NCBI GenBank assembly: GCA_044340025.1
Contig: JBIIUJ010000052.1
Span: 1-15,781 of the forward strand
Origin: JBIIUJ01 sp044340025
GTDB lineage: Bacteria > Pseudomonadota > Alphaproteobacteria > Caulobacterales > Aquidulcibacteraceae
Length of the DNA stretch: 15,781 bases
Direction of reading: 5' to 3'
Shown: piece by piece, positions 12,872 through 15,781 of the stretch
Position numbering within the stretch: position 1 is the first letter of the stretch
How the letters are laid out: every line of letters begins with the position of its first letter
Program-made: the position numbers and the translations under genes
Notes under the pieces: generated by a model
The model's input: only the letters and a program-made list of their open reading frames with translations
The model's database searches: none
Told to the model about the DNA's origin: nothing

Positions 12872-14533
12872 TCAGTGGGCGTCGGCCTTGATCTTCGGCA
12901 GCTCGCTGAACTGGTGGAACGGCGGCGGAGAAGACAGCGTCCACTCCAGCGTCGTCGCGCCTTCGCCCCAGGGGTTGGCGCCCACCTTCCGCCGGACGAG
13001 GAAGTGCTCGACAAGCATGACAAGGAAGATCACCACGCCCGCCGCCGCGATGAAGTAGCCGATCGTCGAGACGTAGTTCCAGCCGGCGAACGCTTCGGGA
13101 TAATCGACATAGCGGCGCGGCATGCCCTGAAGGCCCAGGAAGTGCTGCGGGAAGAAGATCAGGTTCACGCCGATGAACGTCACCCAGAAGTGCAGCCCGC
13201 CGAGGAAGCCGTTGTACTGATAGCCGCTCATCTTGGGCAGCCAATAGTAGAACCCGGCGAAGATGGCGAAGACCGCCCCCAGCGACAGCACATAGTGGAA
13301 GTGCGCCACCACATAATAGGTGTCGTGCAGCACCGTATCCACGCCGGCGTTGGCCAGAACCACGCCCGTGACACCGCCCACGGTGAACAGGAAGATGAAG
13401 CCGATCGCCCACAGCATCGGCACCTTGAACTCGATGGAGCCGCCCCACATCGTGGCGATCCAGCTGAAGATCTTGATGCCCGTGGGCACGGCGATGATCA
13501 TCGTCGCGGCCACGAAATAGGCCTTCAGATTCACATCCATGCCGACCGTATACATGTGGTGGGCCCAGACGATGAAGCCGATGAAGCCGATCGCAACCAT
13601 GGCGTAGGCCATGCCGAGATAGCCGAACACCGGCTTCTTGGAGAAGGTCGCAACGATGTGGCTGATCATGCCGAAGCCCGGCAGGATGAGGATATAGACC
13701 TCTGGGTGCCCGAAGAACCAGAACAGGTGCTGGTACATGATCGGGTCGCCGCCGCCGGCCGGGTTGAAGAAGGCTGTGCCGAAGTTGCGGTCGGTCAGCA
13801 GCATGGTGAGCGCGCCCGCCAGAACCGGCAGCGAGAGCAGCAGCAGGAACGCCGTCACCAGCACCGACCAGACAAATAGCGGCATCTTGTGCAGCGTCAT
13901 GCCCGGCGCGCGCATGTTGAAAATGGTGGTGATGAAATTGATCGCGCCCAGGATCGAGCTGATGCCCGCCACGTGCAACGAGAGGATCACCATATCCATC
14001 GCCGGACCATTATGGCCGGACGTCGACAGCGGCGGATAAAGCACCCAGCCCCCGCCAAAACCCATGTCCGCCCCGTTGCCGGGCACGAACATCGAACCGA
14101 CAAGCAGCAGGAAAGAAAACGGCAGCAGCCAGAACGAGATGTTGTTCATCCGCGGGAAGGCCATGTCCGGCGCGCCAATCATCAGCGGCACGAACCAGTT
14201 GCCGAACCCGCCGATCATCGCAGGCATGACCATGAAGAAGATCATGATCAGCGCGTGATTGGTGACGATCACGTTGTAATTGTGCTCGTTACCCCAGGCG
14301 CCGCCGTTGAAGTACTGAACGCCGGGCTCCATCAGCTCCATGCGGATCATGCCCGACATGAGGCCGCCCACGATCCCCGCCATGATGGCGAAGATCAGGT
14401 ACATGGTGCCGATATCCTTGTGGTTGGTCGAATAGACCCAGCGCTTCCAGTCCCAGATCGAGGGACGATCGGAAAGATCGACAATATCGGATGAACCGGC
14501 GTCGAGGGCGTGGGCGGTCGCGGAAGAACTCAT
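12872..14533 (-). CDS. ctaD: Cytochrome c oxidase subunit I, aa3 type
   Basis: The catalytic subunit: it holds heme a and the heme a3-CuB centre, reduces oxygen and pumps protons across the inner membrane. It has 553 residues with twelve membrane helices. Metal ligands are all visible: His93 in VTNHALIMIFF for heme a; the CuB His with its cross-linked Tyr in FGHPEVYILI; the two CuB histidines in VWAHHMYTVG; and the HFH pair in VVAHFHYVLS for hemes a3 and a. K-channel Lys is in PTGIKIFSW. The EVY motif and FGNWFVPLMIGAPDMAFPRM (with the D-channel Asn/Asp region) place it in type A1. It starts 21 nt after the coxB stop with AGGGA about 10 nt upstream. Also called coxA. Confidence 0.98.
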   Translation of the reverse strand: MSSSATAHALDAGSSDIVDLSDRPSIWDWKRWVYSTNHKDIGTMYLIFAIMAGIVGGLMSGMIRMELMEPGVQYFNGGAWGNEHNYNVIVTNHALIMIFFMVMPAMIGGFGNWFVPLMIGAPDMAFPRMNNISFWLLPFSFLLLVGSMFVPGNGADMGFGGGWVLYPPLSTSGHNGPAMDMVILSLHVAGISSILGAINFITTIFNMRAPGMTLHKMPLFVWSVLVTAFLLLLSLPVLAGALTMLLTDRNFGTAFFNPAGGGDPIMYQHLFWFFGHPEVYILILPGFGMISHIVATFSKKPVFGYLGMAYAMVAIGFIGFIVWAHHMYTVGMDVNLKAYFVAATMIIAVPTGIKIFSWIATMWGGSIEFKVPMLWAIGFIFLFTVGGVTGVVLANAGVDTVLHDTYYVVAHFHYVLSLGAVFAIFAGFYYWLPKMSGYQYNGFLGGLHFWVTFIGVNLIFFPQHFLGLQGMPRRYVDYPEAFAGWNYVSTIGYFIAAAGVVIFLVMLVEHFLVRRKVGANPWGEGATTLEWTLSSPPPFHQFSELPKIKADAH

Positions 14534-14554
14534 CAGATCGTGTCCCTGGCGAAC

Positions 14555-15373
14555 TTATTGGGCGGAGGCGAGCCGCGTGGGCGCGCCGAGGCTTGCGGTC
14601 TGTTGCTGGGAGACCCAGGCGTCGAATTCCGCCTGGCTCACCACCTTCACCTCGATCGGCATGAAGGCGTGCTTGATGCCGCAGATTTCAGAGCATTGGC
14701 CGTAGACGGTGCCTTCGCGCTCAGCCTTGAACCAGGCTTCGTTCAGGCGGCCGGGCACGGCGTCCATCTTCACACCCAGCGCCGGCAACGCCCAGGAGTG
14801 GATCACGTCGGCTGCGGTGATCTGGAGGCGCACCACCTTGTTGACGGGCACCACCACCTGCGTGTCGGTGGCCAGAAGATAGGGTTTGCCTGCGGCCTCG
14901 GCCTCTTCCTTGGTCAGCATCAGGCTCTGGAACGCAATGCCTTCCTGATCGGGGTATTCATAGCTCCAATACCACTGGTGGCCGGTGACCTTCACGGTGA
15001 GGTCCACGTTCGCGGGCGTCACGTCTTCCTTGTAGAGGAGCCGGAACGAGGGAATGGCGATCACGATCAGGATCAGAACAGGGATCGCGGTCCAGATCAC
15101 TTCCACCAGCACATTGTGCGTGAACTTGGCCGGCGTCGGGTTCGCCTTCGCGTTGAACTTCACCATCACATAGGCCAGCAGCGCCATAACGATGATCGTC
15201 ACCACCGTGATGATCGGCAGCAGCAGCCAGTCGTGAAAGACGTGGATGTCGCGCATCACCGGGCTGGCTGCGGGCTGCAGGCCCAGACCCCATGGCACCG
15301 GCTCGGCCGCCTTGGCTGCGCCTGCGGCCATCATTCCTAGAAGGAGAGCCCCCGCCCTCCGTGCGAAATTCAT
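14555..15373 (-). CDS. coxB: Cytochrome c oxidase subunit II, CuA-containing precursor
   Basis: Accepts electrons from cytochrome c through CuA and passes them to subunit I. It has 272 residues from the ATG at 15373 (MNFARRAGALLLGMMAAGAA), which gives a proper signal peptide, with cleavage probably at AKA/AEP. The frame is open upstream to 15472, but that part lies in the promoter and does not look like protein. Two membrane helices follow (about 50-72 and 90-112), then the cupredoxin domain with the aromatic GHQWYWSYEYP, IHSWALPALGVKMDAVPGR (His192) and the CuA motif QCSEICGIKHAFMP (Cys227, Glu229, Cys231, His235, Met238). All CuA ligands are present. No cytochrome c domain is fused at the C-terminus. 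It is the first gene of the cox operon. Confidence 0.97.
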   Translation of the reverse strand: MNFARRAGALLLGMMAAGAAKAAEPVPWGLGLQPAASPVMRDIHVFHDWLLLPIITVVTIIVMALLAYVMVKFNAKANPTPAKFTHNVLVEVIWTAIPVLILIVIAIPSFRLLYKEDVTPANVDLTVKVTGHQWYWSYEYPDQEGIAFQSLMLTKEEAEAAGKPYLLATDTQVVVPVNKVVRLQITAADVIHSWALPALGVKMDAVPGRLNEAWFKAEREGTVYGQCSEICGIKHAFMPIEVKVVSQAEFDAWVSQQQTASLGAPTRLASAQ

Positions 15374-15543
15374 CGCCACCGTCTGCTCCCTGAGCGCCTC
15401 ATTCGACGCTTCGTCGATATATACCGCCGCGTTGAATTGTCGCGTGACGTCCGCGCACACAAAATGTCGCACCGGACCGTCGCGGAATCCGCTAGGCTTT
15501 TGGGGGATTAGCAGTCTGTCGCCATGGTTCCAAGGGGTTGAGC
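15374..15543. promoter_or_regulatory. Divergent promoter region for the cox operon and the TPR-like gene
   Basis: This 170-bp gap holds, on the coxB side, a TATATA element (15418-15423) followed on the minus strand by a perfect 15-bp dyad TCGACG-CTT-CGTCGA (15403-15417), which would overlap the transcription start or form a short hairpin in the leader. TGTCGC occurs three times on the plus strand (15438, 15465 and 15517). No good -35 goes with the TATATA, so the promoter assignment is tentative. AAGGGG six nt before 15544 is the ribosome site for the plus-strand gene. Confidence 0.45.
15403..15417. repeat. Perfect 15-bp dyad TCGACG-N3-CGTCGA upstream of coxB
   Basis: Two 6-bp arms are separated by CTT, 30 nt upstream of the coxB ATG and adjacent to the AT-rich element at 15418-15423. 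The size and symmetry suit a dimeric regulator; as RNA it would be a weak hairpin with a 3-nt loop. Confidence 0.6.
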
Positions 15544-15781
15544 ATGTCTGTTGCGCATTTGAGCGGCCTCACGCTTGCGTTCATGTTTGTCGGCGTCGCC
15601 CCTGCCGGGGCGGCCATCAGCGTCATCGGCGGCGGGCTGGCGCGGGCCTGTTACAGCGCGGCGCTGATCGAAACCGCGCCCAGAACGCAGGATTTCCAGG
15701 CTTGCGACGCCGCAATCGAGCGCGAGCCGCTGCGCCCGCGTGATCGGGCGGCCACGTTCGTCAATCGCGCGGTGCTGCATT
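15544..15781 (+). CDS. Secreted TPR-like protein (N-terminal part only)
   Basis: The first 79 codons of a gene that leaves the window. The ATG at 15544 has AAGGGG six nt upstream. The first 24 residues look like a signal peptide (LTLAFMFVGVAPAGAA), so export to the periplasm is likely. The following stretch, LARACYSAALIETAPRTQDF then QACDAAIEREPLRPRDRAAT and FVNRAVLH, has the A/C-x-A-L and D-A-A spacing of tetratricopeptide repeats, in the style of TPR proteins seen in Caulobacterales and Maricaulales. No function can be given beyond protein binding. It is divergent from the cox operon and shares its promoter gap; there is no evidence for a functional link. Confidence 0.75.
   Translation, partial: MSVAHLSGLTLAFMFVGVAPAGAAISVIGGGLARACYSAALIETAPRTQDFQACDAAIEREPLRPRDRAATFVNRAVLH

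Noticed and set aside
11742..13058. 438-codon plus-strand open frame opposite ctaB
   Set aside because: Antisense shadow; Arg/His/Gln-rich with no recognisable domain, while ctaB has both substrate motifs.
15374..15472. 33-residue upstream extension of coxB
   Set aside because: It would bury the signal peptide inside the protein and run through the dyad and TATATA promoter elements.
1..15781. CRISPR arrays, tRNA or rRNA genes, insertion sequences, defence systems
   Set aside because: No regular spaced repeats, cloverleaf or rRNA-like segments, transposase motifs or defence-gene domains were seen on either strand.

Overview
The window looks like chromosome of a GC-rich alphaproteobacterium. 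The aa3 oxidase operon order, the run of head genes matching a Rhodobacter-type gene transfer agent (GTA) and the style of the proteins suggest Caulobacterales/Maricaulales (Hyphomonadaceae or Maricaulaceae). That placement is an inference; no marker gene is present to settle it. There are no rRNA or tRNA genes, insertion sequences, integrases or CRISPR arrays that I could see.

Region 1 (1-4368, minus strand) is a compact phage-head cassette, read from right to left: small terminase with a helix-turn-helix (g1-like), large terminase (g2), portal (g3), a short membrane/coiled-coil protein (g3.5-like), HK97-type prohead protease (g4) and the N-terminal 284 residues of the HK97-fold major capsid protein (g5), which runs off the left edge. 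The order and composition match the RcGTA head module more closely than a generic prophage. Genes are coupled by ATGA/GTGA overlaps, and two junctions are odd: g1/g2 overlap by more than 120 nt, and g3.5 runs about 350 nt into g4.

Region 2 (4369-8970) is housekeeping. A short class A penicillin-binding protein is divergent from the GTA cassette across a 175-bp gap that holds a 10-bp tandem repeat and a stem-loop. A TetR-family repressor is convergent with the PBP and divergent from an extended short-chain dehydrogenase/reductase, with two dyads in the gap between them that could be operators. hisA follows downstream of a 9-bp inverted repeat.

Region 3 (8936-15472, minus strand) is a complete cytochrome c oxidase operon read from right to left: coxB, coxA/ctaD, ctaB, a 61-residue membrane protein, ctaG/cox11, coxC/ctaE, a DUF983 zinc-ribbon membrane protein and SURF1. 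Together these supply the three core subunits, heme O synthesis (the precursor of heme A), CuB insertion and heme/assembly factors. Intercistronic hairpins lie exactly where structural-subunit genes meet assembly-factor genes. A 15-bp perfect dyad lies just downstream of an AT-rich -10-like element ahead of coxB.

Region 4 (15544-end, plus strand) is the start of a secreted TPR-like protein divergent from coxB.

I found no clear new system. The most interesting items are the GTA cassette with its HTH-bearing small terminase and overlapping frames, and a set of short dyads and hairpins in the intergenic gaps.
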